Assembly: GCA_018266935.1 (NCBI GenBank)
Contig: JAFDZL010000483.1
Span: 1 to 48,904 of the forward strand
DNA length: 48,904 bases
Direction of reading: 5' to 3'
Source: Bacteroidota bacterium
Lineage (GTDB): Bacteria > Bacteroidota > Bacteroidia > Sphingobacteriales > Sphingobacteriaceae
This document shows, one piece after another, positions 24,108-32,017 of the stretch (positions within the stretch are counted from its first letter, which is position 1; each line of letters starts with the position of its first letter). The notes beneath the pieces are model-generated. The model was not told the DNA's origin, made no database searches, and saw only the letters and a list, made by a program, of their open reading frames with translations. Both the position numbers and the translations under genes were made by a program.

Positions 24108-26018
24108 TTACGATTCCAATTCCAAAATCTGCTCCGCCACCGACTCCCACCTGGCCTGCGTTTCCTGCAGTTCCAATTTTTTTAACTGGTAAGCTTCGTT
24201 TACTTCAGTGGCCTTGGCGGTATCAGCGTATAACTTATCATCAGCCAGCTGCGTTTCCAGGTCTTTTACTTCTTTTTCCAGCACACCGATCTCTTCTTCC
24301 ATTTTGGTTAATTCCTGGTTTAGCTTTTTGATCTGTTTCGCCTTGTCATCGGTTTGCGGAGTTTCTTTCACCTGCTTTGGCCGTTCAGCGACCGATACAG
24401 GTTCCTCCTTAAGCTGCAGCTTGCGCTTGGCATACCACGGCTCATATTCAGCATAAGTGCCTGGATATTCTTTGATCTCATGGTTTTCGATAAACCATAT
24501 CTTGTTGGCAATAGCGTCTAAGAAAAACCGGTCGTGCGATACGATGATCAAGGTCCCCTCAAATTGCTGCAAGGCCTGTATCAGGATATTTACCGACTGC
24601 ATGTCAAGGTGGTTGGTCGGCTCGTCAAGGATCAGGAAGTTGGCATCGGCAGTAAGTGCCTTCGCCAATGCAACGCGCGACTTTTCACCACCCGAAAGCA
24701 CCTTTATTTTCTTAAAAACGTCATCCCCGGTAAAAAGGAAGCAACCTAAGATAGACCGTAATTCAGTTTCAGTATGTTTTGGCGCGAAGGAAACCAACTC
24801 CTGCAATATCTCATTATCCAGGTGCAGCGATTCCAACTGGTGCTGCGCAAAGAAAGTCTTGGTGACGTTATAGCCGGTCTCGCATTTACCGGTAAAATTT
24901 TTGTCGGTTCCGGCTATGATGCGCAATAAGGTTGATTTACCGCGACCGTTGGCCCCGATCAGCGCGATCTTATCGCCTTTCTCAATAACGGCATTGGCGT
25001 GTTCCAGTATATTGATGCCCGGGTAGCTTTTGCCCAGGTCCTCGATATTGACCACATGCCGGCCTGACTGCCTCGAAAATTTGAACTTGAAGTTTACTGT
25101 TGGATTATCGTCATCCACATCGTCAACGCGCTCCAACCTGTCCAGGGCCTTGATGCGCGATTGCGCCATTTTTGCTTTAGATGCTTTCGCCCGGAAACGT
25201 TCTATCAATCGTTCCTCCTGTTTGATCTTAGCCTGCTGGTTCTTAAACTCACCGCGTTGTATTTCTTCCCGCAAGGCCTTTTCCTCCAGGTAGAAGGAGT
25301 AGTTTCCGGCATAAACCGTCAATTTGCCTTTTCTTGATTCAACCGTACGGTTGATCACGCGGTCCAAAAACCAGCGGTCGTGCGAGACGATAACTACGGC
25401 GCCTTCAAAAGCACGCAAATACTCTTCAAGCCATTGGATAGACGGTAAATCAAGGTGGTTGGTGGGCTCGTCGAGCAACAGTATATCAGGGGCCTGCAAT
25501 AGTATTTTGGCCAGCATCACGCGCATGCGCCACCCACCCGAGAACTCACTCAGTTTACGGTGAGTGTCTGGTTCGCTAAAGCCTAAGCCCGCTAATATTT
25601 CGTGTGCTTTGTATTCAATATTATAACCATCCAGCAGTTCAAACTCGTGCTGCTTATCGCTCAGCTTGTGAAGCAGTTCCTCGCTATAATCTGTCTCGAG
25701 CTTTTTTAATAGATTTTCTATTTCGTCATGCAACTGGTTCTGGCGTGAAAAAGCCTCCATAGCCACATGCAGTATATTTTTATCTGATGAATAGGAGAGC
25801 AGGTCCTGGTTCAGGTAGCCCATAGTCAAGTCTTTCGACATGGATATGGTGCCCGATGTAGGCGTAAGGTCACCCACGATCATTTTCAGCAGGGTAGTTT
25901 TACCGGTACCATTGGCCCCGATCAAGCCGATCTTTTCACCGGGTTTAATATGCCAGTTGGCTTCATCATATAAGGCCCGTGCACCTATCTCGAACGTCAG
26001 ATTATTTATAGCGATCAT
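24108..26018 (-). CDS. ABC-F family ATPase (Uup/EttA-like)
   Basis: The 636-residue protein has two ABC ATPase domains on one chain without membrane helices, as in ribosome-associated ABC-F proteins. Domain 1 has Walker A GANGTGKTT, signature LSEFSGGWRMRV and Walker B ILLLDEPTNHLD. The linker (about residues 245-320) is the long charged helix pair typical of ABC-F (REEIQRGEFKNQQAKIKQEE). Domain 2 has GANGRGKST, LSGGEKSRVALAKAL and FLILDEPTNHLD. The C-terminus (about 540-636) is a coiled-coil as in Uup. Such proteins rescue or tune translating ribosomes. A -7 box (26026-26033) is 7 bp upstream of the ATG. Confidence 0.93.
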   Translation of the reverse strand: MIAINNLTFEIGARALYDEANWHIKPGEKIGLIGANGTGKTTLLKMIVGDLTPTSGTISMSKDLTMGYLNQDLLSYSSDKNILHVAMEAFSRQNQLHDEIENLLKKLETDYSEELLHKLSDKQHEFELLDGYNIEYKAHEILAGLGFSEPDTHRKLSEFSGGWRMRVMLAKILLQAPDILLLDEPTNHLDLPSIQWLEEYLRAFEGAVVIVSHDRWFLDRVINRTVESRKGKLTVYAGNYSFYLEEKALREEIQRGEFKNQQAKIKQEERLIERFRAKASKAKMAQSRIKALDRLERVDDVDDDNPTVNFKFKFSRQSGRHVVNIEDLGKSYPGINILEHANAVIEKGDKIALIGANGRGKSTLLRIIAGTDKNFTGKCETGYNVTKTFFAQHQLESLHLDNEILQELVSFAPKHTETELRSILGCFLFTGDDVFKKIKVLSGGEKSRVALAKALTADANFLILDEPTNHLDMQSVNILIQALQQFEGTLIIVSHDRFFLDAIANKIWFIENHEIKEYPGTYAEYEPWYAKRKLQLKEEPVSVAERPKQVKETPQTDDKAKQIKKLNQELTKMEEEIGVLEKEVKDLETQLADDKLYADTAKATEVNEAYQLKKLELQETQARWESVAEQILELES

Positions 26019-26025
26019 TTCGCCG

Positions 26026-26033
26026 CAAAGATA
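26026..26033 (-). promoter_or_regulatory. -7 promoter box (TATCTTTG) of the ABC-F gene
   Basis: Exact consensus on the minus strand, 7 bp before the ATG at 26018; TTTA sits 19 bp further upstream (26053-26056), a 3/4 match to the -33 box. Same sequence and near-same position as the box at 7248-7255. Confidence 0.5.
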
Positions 26034-26041
26034 CCGTTTAA

Positions 26042-26115
26042 AGCTGAAAGCTTAAAGCGGAAAGTCCAAAGCAAGGGTATCCGGGCTTTCTGCTTTGGTC
26101 TTTTAGCTTTCAGCT
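26042..26115. repeat. Inverted word repeat between ABC-F and pyrD
   Basis: Outer arms agctgaaagct (26042-26052) and agctttcagct (26105-26115) are perfect; inner arms ccaaagca (26066-26073) and tgctttgg (26091-26098) are also perfect. The copies differ by an 8-base stretch (cggaaagt). It occupies most of the divergent intergenic space. Confidence 0.8.
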
Positions 26116-26135
26116 CAAAAACCTAACTTCGCGGC

Positions 26136-27194
26136 ATGTATCAGCTGATCAAGCCCATCCTGTTTCAGTTCGACCCTGAAAATGTCCATTACTTCGTTAC
26201 CCGTAACCTGAAACGCTTCAACCGTATTCCCGGCGGCCGCGCTTTCGGACGAATGTTATGGGATTTACAGGATTCCCGCCTGGAAAAAGAGGTCTTCGGC
26301 CTGAAATTCAAAAACCCGGTTGGGTTGGCTGCAGGCTTTGACAAAAATGCAGAATTCATAAGCGAAATGGCCGACCTGGGTTTCGGCTTTATCGAGGTAG
26401 GCACCGTTACGCCATTGCCGCAGCCGGGAAACATCAAACCCCGCATGTTCCGTCTGCCTGCCGATGGTGGACTCATCAACCGGATGGGATTCAACAACAA
26501 GGGAATGGACGTGGTTGCCGAAAACATCGCCGCCTACCGCCGAAACGCAAAACCATGGCAGAAAGGCTTGATCATTGGCGGCAATATCGGCAAAAATAAA
26601 GCGACCCCGAATGAGGAAGCTGCGAGCGACTATGTCAAATGTTTCGACCGCCTGTTTGACGTAGTGGATTATTTCGTGGTGAATGTCAGTTCGCCCAATA
26701 CGCCCGGCCTTCGCGCCTTGCAGGAGAAAGAGCCATTAATGAAAATCCTTAATACGCTGCAGCAACGGAATTCTAAGAATGGCATCAGCCGGCCTATATT
26801 ACTCAAAATTGCTCCGGACCTCACCAACGAGCAATTGGACGATATTGTTGAGATCGTCCTCGAAACCGGGATAGCCGGGCTTATCGCTACCAACACCACA
26901 GTTGTGCGCGAAGGGCTGAAAACCGACAAGGTAAGCGGCGAACTCGGAGGCCTGAGCGGTAAGCCATTGACCAAACGCGCTACCGAGGTTATCAGCTATC
27001 TTTCCAAAAAGTCAAAAGGTGCGTTCCCCATTATTGGAGTAGGTGGTATCCATTCAGCGCAGGACGCAATGGATAAATTGAAAGCTGGCGCCTGCCTGGT
27101 GCAGTTATATACCGGTTTTATTTATGAAGGGCCCGGTTTGATCAGCGGTATCAATAAAAAAATCCTGTCGGCGCAAAGCAAACAGGATTTATAA
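26136..27194 (+). CDS. pyrD: Quinone-dependent dihydroorotate dehydrogenase (class 2)
   Basis: The 352-residue flavoenzyme oxidises dihydroorotate to orotate in pyrimidine synthesis, passing electrons to membrane quinone. Class 2 features are the N-terminal membrane-associating extension ([19 protein letters not shown]), [12 protein letters not shown], the FMN-binding [11 protein letters not shown], the catalytic Ser in [23 protein letters not shown], the TNTT motif, [13 protein letters not shown] and the phosphate-binding [27 protein letters not shown], one mismatch from the -7 consensus, ends 4 bp before the ATG. A hairpin follows the stop (27207-27226). Confidence 0.97.
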   Translation: MYQLIKPILFQFDPENVHYFVTRNLKRFNRIPGGRAFGRMLWDLQDSRLEKEVFGLKFKNPVGLAAGFDKNAEFISEMADLGFGFIEVGTVTPLPQPGNIKPRMFRLPADGGLINRMGFNNKGMDVVAENIAAYRRNAKPWQKGLIIGGNIGKNKATPNEEAASDYVKCFDRLFDVVDYFVVNVSSPNTPGLRALQEKEPLMKILNTLQQRNSKNGISRPILLKIAPDLTNEQLDDIVEIVLETGIAGLIATNTTVVREGLKTDKVSGELGGLSGKPLTKRATEVISYLSKKSKGAFPIIGVGGIHSAQDAMDKLKAGACLVQLYTGFIYEGPGLISGINKKILSAQSKQDL

Positions 27195-27206
27195 GATCTT
27201 TTGTAT

Positions 27207-27226
27207 AGACGCGCAATTTTGCGTCT
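27207..27226. terminator. Hairpin between pyrD and the convergent small gene
   Basis: agacgcgcaa and ttttgcgtct pair at 8 of 10 positions with essentially no loop outside the AT-rich centre. It lies 13 bp after the pyrD stop and 8 bp before the convergent stop, so it can serve both directions. The sequence also resembles dispersed short palindromes built on agacgc. Confidence 0.5.
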
Positions 27227-27233
27227 TGTGTAA

Positions 27234-27407
27234 TTATTTACCTAAAGCCTTGTTTATAGCTTCGTTATTCTTGTCGATCTGGCTGTGTTTCGGCTCTTTT
27301 GAGCGGTCGCCCAGCTCAATGTTAGTAGCCAGTTTCAGGCCCTGAACCTCTAAGCGAGATACGGTTTTATTCCTTCTGTCTTTTCTTTTTAAACGTGTAA
27401 CGCCCAT
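27234..27407 (-). CDS. 57-residue basic protein co-encoded with tRNA-Cys
   Basis: The ATG at 27407 gives MGVTRLKRKDRRNKTVSRLE and a middle VQGLKLATNIELGDRSKEP, ending NEAINKALGK. It is strongly basic at the N-terminus and ends in a short amphipathic tail. A longer frame up to 27524 exists only because it runs through the tRNA gene. The start codon is 28 bp after the 3' end of tRNA-Cys on the same strand, with no visible promoter between, so the two are probably one transcript. I recall similar small proteins in Bacteroidota but know no function; an RNA- or ribosome-related role is a guess from the basic composition. Confidence 0.7.
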   Translation of the reverse strand: MGVTRLKRKDRRNKTVSRLEVQGLKLATNIELGDRSKEPKHSQIDKNNEAINKALGK

Positions 27408-27435
27408 GATATTGTCTTTTAATGTGTAAACCCCG

Positions 27436-27506
27436 AGGTCGGAAGCGGATTCGAACCGCTGTACGAGGTTTTGCAGACCTCTGCCTAGCCACTCGGCCAT
27501 CCGACC
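27436..27506 (-). tRNA. tRNA-Cys (GCA)
   Basis: Minus-strand 71-nt cloverleaf. Acceptor arms ggtcgga and tccgacc pair fully, followed by discriminator U, the known identity base for Cys. The anticodon arm is gaggt-ctgcaaa-acctc with anticodon GCA, and the T-arm contains ggttcgaatcc. No CCA is encoded. Confidence 0.96.
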
Positions 27507-27521
27507 TTTTTTAAAGGAGTG

Positions 27522-27529
27522 CAAAAATA
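27522..27529 (-). promoter_or_regulatory. -7 promoter box (TATTTTTG) of tRNA-Cys
   Basis: Exact TAnnTTTG match on the minus strand, 15 bp before the tRNA 5' end. ATTG, a 3/4 match to the -33 box, sits 19 bp upstream (27549-27552). Confidence 0.5.
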
Positions 27530-27553
27530 GTAAATATTATTTGGCTGGCAATT

Positions 27554-28303
27554 TTATTTTGCGGTTTTCCTGCTGATCTCCGAGCAAAATATTGCCGTTG
27601 CTATTGCCACATTGAGTGATTCCGCTTTGCCGATCCGGGGTATCGTTATGGCTTGGGTAACTTTCTGCTGAATTTCGGGCCGAATACCATTGCCCTCGTT
27701 ACCCATTATTATCACCCCTTGATTACCGAAGTCAGTTTGGTAAATATTAGCCCCGTCAAGTAAGGCGCCGAATACCGGTAGTTTTACCTTACCCAAAAGT
27801 TCATTCAGATCAGTATAATGCACCTTCACCCTGGCCAGCGAACCCATGCACGCTTGCACCACCTTTGGATTATAAGCATCGACGGTATCTTCGGAGCAAA
27901 TAATATGGCCGATCCCGAACCAATCGGCAATGCGGATGATGGTGCCCATATTGCCGGGGTCCTGTATGCCATCGAGCACCAGCGAGAACCTACCCTTCAA
28001 TTCATCATGATCCATTGACGGCCATTCAGGTATCCCGATCTGCGCTATAGCTTCCTGCGGCGTTCTCAGGCTGCTGATCTTCTCCAGCTCTGTAACGGAA
28101 ATTTCACACAAGTTTATTTTTTGCGATAATTTCAGCACTTTTGGACTGAACTCGGAAGTGTGATAAACAGCCTCGATGTGATAGGGCGATCCGACAAATT
28201 CTGCAATGGATTTTGGCCCCTCAACCAGGAAAAAACCGTGTTCGCGGCGAAACTTTTTTTGTTGTAGTGACTTTAATAAACTAACCCTGGATTTTGAAAG
28301 CAT
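27554..28303 (-). CDS. SpoU/TrmH family RNA 2'-O-methyltransferase
   Basis: The 249-residue protein has the N-terminal substrate-binding domain (KKFRREHGFFLVEGPKSIAE) and the knotted SPOUT methyltransferase domain with motif 1 LDGIQDPGNMGTIIRIADW, motif 2 IIMGNEGNGI and motif 3 ESLNVAIATAIF. It methylates a ribose 2'-OH of rRNA or tRNA using S-adenosylmethionine; the exact target cannot be told from sequence, with RlmB/TsnR-like rRNA targets most likely. The ATG at 28303 overlaps the 5' end of the divergent tamL gene by 10 bp if that gene starts at TTG 28294. Confidence 0.93.
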   Translation of the reverse strand: MLSKSRVSLLKSLQQKKFRREHGFFLVEGPKSIAEFVGSPYHIEAVYHTSEFSPKVLKLSQKINLCEISVTELEKISSLRTPQEAIAQIGIPEWPSMDHDELKGRFSLVLDGIQDPGNMGTIIRIADWFGIGHIICSEDTVDAYNPKVVQACMGSLARVKVHYTDLNELLGKVKLPVFGALLDGANIYQTDFGNQGVIIMGNEGNGIRPEIQQKVTQAITIPRIGKAESLNVAIATAIFCSEISRKTAK

Positions 28304-30660
28304 ATCATAATATAAAAAGTTACCGCCTTACAATATTAAGTATTCTTCTCGGCTTTCTCATTTCGGGCTGTAGCCTCACTCACCGGCTCAAACCCGGCCA
28401 GGCGCTGGTGCGAAAAGTAAGCATAAAGGGCGTTGACAAAGAATTTGCCGAGGCCGCTGCCAATTATGTCGATAAAGACCAGCGCCGTAATAACTGGTTC
28501 AACCTGCAGCTTTACTATAAGTTCAGCGGCAATGGCAAGCGTGATATAGGCGAACCGCCGAATATCCTGGATACCCCGCTTGTTGAGTTTTCACGTTCGC
28601 AAATACAAAAGTTCCTGCAAAGTAAAGGGTACCTGAAGGCTACCGTCACCGACACCATCAAGGTGAAAGACAAAAAGGCGGAACTGACCTTTGTGGCTGT
28701 TGAGGGGCCGATGTTCAGGTTCAGGACCTTTACAGATAGCATTGCCGATAAAAAAGTGCGCGATCTGTACCATCAGTACAAGTCGAATATTTTGCATATC
28801 AGAACCGCCCAGCGTTACGATTCTGATAGCGTATCAACCCAGCGCGACGAGGTGTTCCTGCTGATGAAACGCCACGGCTATTTTGATTTCCTCAGGCAGT
28901 ATATCACGTTTGATGCCGATACCACCTTTGGTCACGGTGTTGCCGATGTAAAAATGATAGTGGCCAACCCCGCGGGCAAAGCCGGGCATGACGTGTACAA
29001 GATCAATAATACCCTGATTACGATCACAAACAGCAGCGGCCGGACGACAGGTCGCGTTGACACGCTGAAGGTCGATTCGCAGTTTAAATTTGTAGATTAT
29101 TCTCATCGGTTCAGGCCGCATATCATTACGATCTATGATTTTCAGCGGAAGGGAGACATTTACAATATTGACCGGCAAACCCTAACTACATCAAGGCTTG
29201 CCGAGCTCAACGTTTTCAGAAATGTGCCCAACCCCAACTACATCAAGCTTCCCGACAGCACGCACCGGCTGGATGTCAGGCTCGATATGGTGCCGCTGAA
29301 GCAGATGTCCGACAGGGTTGAAGGCGAATTCCTGTTCAACGGCGGGCGGTATGGGTTTGATATCGGTAATACATTTACCGACAGGAATATATTCAAAACC
29401 GCCACTACGTTCCAGCTTAAACTGGAATACAACACCTTATTTGATAACGGCCGTAATTCGACAGTAAACGGCGCCGTAGAAAACCAGGAATTTAAGATAG
29501 GCGCCAGCGTTTCTTATCCGCAAATACTTTTCCCCTTCAATTTGCCCATTCTTGGCAAGTATGGCGTGCCGCATACCATCTTTTCAAGCAACTATTCCCT
29601 GTTTTTTCAGAAAGGGCTCGTTGAGCGCCAGAGCTTTGACAACGCCATAACTTACCAGTTTACAGAAACACCCGATAAAACCCATACGGTAACACCTATC
29701 AATATCGAGTTCTCCAAAGGTAATATTGACGCAGGCGCCAGGAAAAGCCTGATCGACAGCGGCTATTATTCCTATGTCTATCTTATCGGCCGCACCATTT
29801 TCACGTCCGGCTCGCAATACACCTACCAGCTGAACGCCAATAAATTAAATACCTACAAGAATTTCATGTATTTCCGCGGTTCATTGGATGTGGGTGGTAA
29901 TACGCTGGCCTTGCTGAGTAATATATTCAATACGCCGAGGGACACCTCAGGTTATCGCACATTCTTTGGCTATACTTTTGCTCAGTATTCCAAAGCCGAA
30001 GTCGATCTGAGATTTTATGGCACTCTTGGCGGTGAGCAGCAATTTATTTTAAGACTTAATCCGGGATTGGGGATCCCCTATGGCAACAGTACCCAGCTGA
30101 TTTTTGAAAAGAACTTCTACGCCGGCGGTGCGAACGACATTCGCGCCTGGCTGCCGCGTACGCTGGGTCCCGGCCAGTTCAACAGGGCTGAATATGGGGT
30201 AGGCGCAGCTGCAAAAACGACGCGGGACGAGTTGAAATATCTCGACCAGTTCGGTGAAGTGAAATTTGTAATGAATGCCGAATACCGGTACGGCATTACC
30301 GATAATTTCTTTGGCGCACCGCTGAAAGGAGCTTTTTTTATGGATGCGGGTAACGTTTGGCGTTTGCACAGGCAGCAGCCGCAATTTCCCAATGAAGAGA
30401 TCAGGCTGGATAACATCTGGCCTTCAACGGCCATAGGCATCGGTACCGGGCTTCGTTTCGATCTTTCCTTTTTCGTATTCCGCCTCGATGCGGCATTTAA
30501 ATTCAAAGACCCGCAGTTCAGTGGATCCGACCAATGGGTGCTGGTCAACCACTTTGGCGAACTGTTCCATACCGGCCCCTTTAAGCAAGCTTATTACAAT
30601 ACCAACGGCGAAAGCTACAACTTCATGCAGCTTAACTTCGGCGTTGGGATGCCGTTCTGA
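28294..30660 (+). CDS. tamL: TamL-type lipid-anchored Omp85 outer-membrane protein
   Basis: The 788-residue protein starts with a lipoprotein signal (LTILSILLGFLISGC, lipobox ISGC), then POTRA-like periplasmic repeats (about residues 35-330, e.g. YVDKDQRRNNWFNLQLYYKF and FSRSQIQKFLQSKGYLKATV), and a C-terminal barrel with NFYAGGANDIRAWLPRTLGPG, the Omp85 motif region, and a last strand ending NFGVGMPF with terminal Phe. A lipidated TamA relative is known in Bacteroidota as TamL, which works with TamB in moving lipids or proteins to the outer membrane. No tamB is next to it here. The start is TTG at 28294, overlapping the divergent methyltransferase by 10 bp; no ATG precedes the signal peptide. 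Confidence 0.88.
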   Translation: MKAYHNIKSYRLTILSILLGFLISGCSLTHRLKPGQALVRKVSIKGVDKEFAEAAANYVDKDQRRNNWFNLQLYYKFSGNGKRDIGEPPNILDTPLVEFSRSQIQKFLQSKGYLKATVTDTIKVKDKKAELTFVAVEGPMFRFRTFTDSIADKKVRDLYHQYKSNILHIRTAQRYDSDSVSTQRDEVFLLMKRHGYFDFLRQYITFDADTTFGHGVADVKMIVANPAGKAGHDVYKINNTLITITNSSGRTTGRVDTLKVDSQFKFVDYSHRFRPHIITIYDFQRKGDIYNIDRQTLTTSRLAELNVFRNVPNPNYIKLPDSTHRLDVRLDMVPLKQMSDRVEGEFLFNGGRYGFDIGNTFTDRNIFKTATTFQLKLEYNTLFDNGRNSTVNGAVENQEFKIGASVSYPQILFPFNLPILGKYGVPHTIFSSNYSLFFQKGLVERQSFDNAITYQFTETPDKTHTVTPINIEFSKGNIDAGARKSLIDSGYYSYVYLIGRTIFTSGSQYTYQLNANKLNTYKNFMYFRGSLDVGGNTLALLSNIFNTPRDTSGYRTFFGYTFAQYSKAEVDLRFYGTLGGEQQFILRLNPGLGIPYGNSTQLIFEKNFYAGGANDIRAWLPRTLGPGQFNRAEYGVGAAAKTTRDELKYLDQFGEVKFVMNAEYRYGITDNFFGAPLKGAFFMDAGNVWRLHRQQPQFPNEEIRLDNIWPSTAIGIGTGLRFDLSFFVFRLDAAFKFKDPQFSGSDQWVLVNHFGELFHTGPFKQAYYNTNGESYNFMQLNFGVGMPF

Positions 30661-30682
30661 TCCTGGTTTATACCGGTGCTAT

Positions 30683-31222
30683 TCACACCTTATTGAATAA
30701 ACTTTTCAGCCCATCAAAAATGCTTTCAAAAAAGGTTCCCACACCCAGCCCGTTGTGGTAATTGAACCAGATATAGACGATCAGTATGATAATAGTCACA
30801 ATGATGAGCTTGCGGAACATGTAAGCCACCACGACCAGCGTAACCGGAATGATAAGCAACACGATCCAGCTGATATGTATCGGGATCAGTTTGTCGCTCA
30901 TTTTGTAAACATAGTAAAGCGTAGCATGCGTACCATTATCGTTTTCGTGTTTTACATAGAGAAAACCCGATTTCGGAAATTTGTGATGATAAAATGCTGT
31001 GCCTTTGTCGAACTTCAGATTTTCATCAAAGCCATTGATGGAGAAAGCAAAATGACCGTTCATATTTTCCAGGATGTGATCAGCCGTGTCGGTCGCGACG
31101 ATGGCGATCTCATTTTCGGCGAAAGGGTTGTTCTTCACCTGGAAATGATTGATCGTGACGGCACCAGCATAAGCGAATGCAGTTGAAAAGATGAGTAAGA
31201 TAACCAGGGCCAGCTTTTTCAT
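30683..31222 (-). CDS. Secreted/membrane protein of unknown function
   Basis: The 179-residue protein has a signal peptide (MKKLALVILLIFSTAFAYAG), an exported domain of about 100 residues (VTINHFQVKNNPFAENEIAIVATD, GFLYVKHENDNGTHATLYYVYKM) and two close membrane helices (WIVLLIIPVTLVVVAYMF, LIIVTIIILIVYIWFNY) before a short tail (GTFFESIFDGLKSLFNKV). It follows the phosphopantetheinyl transferase by 22 bp on the same strand and is probably co-transcribed. TATCTTTA, one mismatch from the -7 consensus, lies just upstream. I do not recognise the family; a link to the polymer-synthetase locus is an inference from position. Confidence 0.75.
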   Translation of the reverse strand: MKKLALVILLIFSTAFAYAGAVTINHFQVKNNPFAENEIAIVATDTADHILENMNGHFAFSINGFDENLKFDKGTAFYHHKFPKSGFLYVKHENDNGTHATLYYVYKMSDKLIPIHISWIVLLIIPVTLVVVAYMFRKLIIVTIIILIVYIWFNYHNGLGVGTFFESIFDGLKSLFNKV

Positions 31223-31244
31223 ATCGGCATAAAGATAAGATTTA

Positions 31245-31877
31245 CTAAAGTTCGACGGGAATGAGTTTTACTTCATCTTTTATCGTCGAGGCAATATGGC
31301 AGGGGTATCCCACAGCAATTTCAACGGGCTGGATATAATAGGTTATCCCATCATATTTGACAATATCGTTAACCACATCAACCGAATTTAATGGCGTATG
31401 GAAACCGGTTCCGATAGCTTTAAGGACGGCTTCTTTTCGTGTCCACAGGTTATAAAAACCCTCGAATTCGTCGGCATGGCCATGGATGTACTCCCATTCG
31501 TTTTGAGTGAAATAATCCGGGTACTCGTCCAAATTGATGGCTTTGACCTGTTCGATATCTACGCCGACCATGCCACTTGTTGTCCCGCAACAAACCACGC
31601 GATCGCCCGAGTGTGATATATTAAAATCGGCCCCGTTATCAAAATAGGGTCTTTTGTGCGCATTGTATTTCAGTTCATACAAGGTATGATCGTCGTCGGT
31701 GAGCTTCCTTAGCACTTCAAACATCAGGAATTTCCCGGCTATATGTATTTGTCTGTCGATAGCCCGCCGTTTGCGCAGCGCTGCCTCCCGCAATGCCGGT
31801 GGAAGTAAACTGAGCGTGGCAATCAGTTCCTGCTCATCCCATTGCCTGGTGATATCGCTATGGCAGCAAATTATCAT
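31245..31877 (-). CDS. 4'-phosphopantetheinyl transferase (Sfp type)
   Basis: The 210-residue enzyme moves the phosphopantetheine arm from CoA to a carrier-protein Ser, activating it. Sfp-family motifs are KRPYFDNGADFNISHSGD, the metal-binding GVDIEQV, and the catalytic WTRKEAVLKAIGTG (Glu and Lys). It is divergent from the Pls-like synthetase (140 bp between the starts), whose carrier domain at Ser554 is its likely substrate. It may also serve other carriers. Length is typical for the family. Intergenic sequence toward the synthetase is AT-rich, without an exact -7 box on either strand. Confidence 0.93.
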   Translation of the reverse strand: MIICCHSDITRQWDEQELIATLSLLPPALREAALRKRRAIDRQIHIAGKFLMFEVLRKLTDDDHTLYELKYNAHKRPYFDNGADFNISHSGDRVVCCGTTSGMVGVDIEQVKAINLDEYPDYFTQNEWEYIHGHADEFEGFYNLWTRKEAVLKAIGTGFHTPLNSVDVVNDIVKYDGITYYIQPVEIAVGYPCHIASTIKDEVKLIPVEL

Positions 31878-32017
31878 GGTTCAATAATATGTAATTTATA
31901 AGATAGAAATACGTATAATGTAACAACATTGATAAACAATATTTAGTATTGCCGCATAAACCCCGGGCTGGCTTTTTAGTCCTATAAACCGAAAATACAG
32001 TATAGCATTTTTGTTTT

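Noticed and set aside
27408..27524. N-terminal extension of the small basic protein (frame opening at 27524)
   Set aside because: It is a translation through the tRNA-Cys gene on the same strand; the ATG at 27407 is the plausible start.
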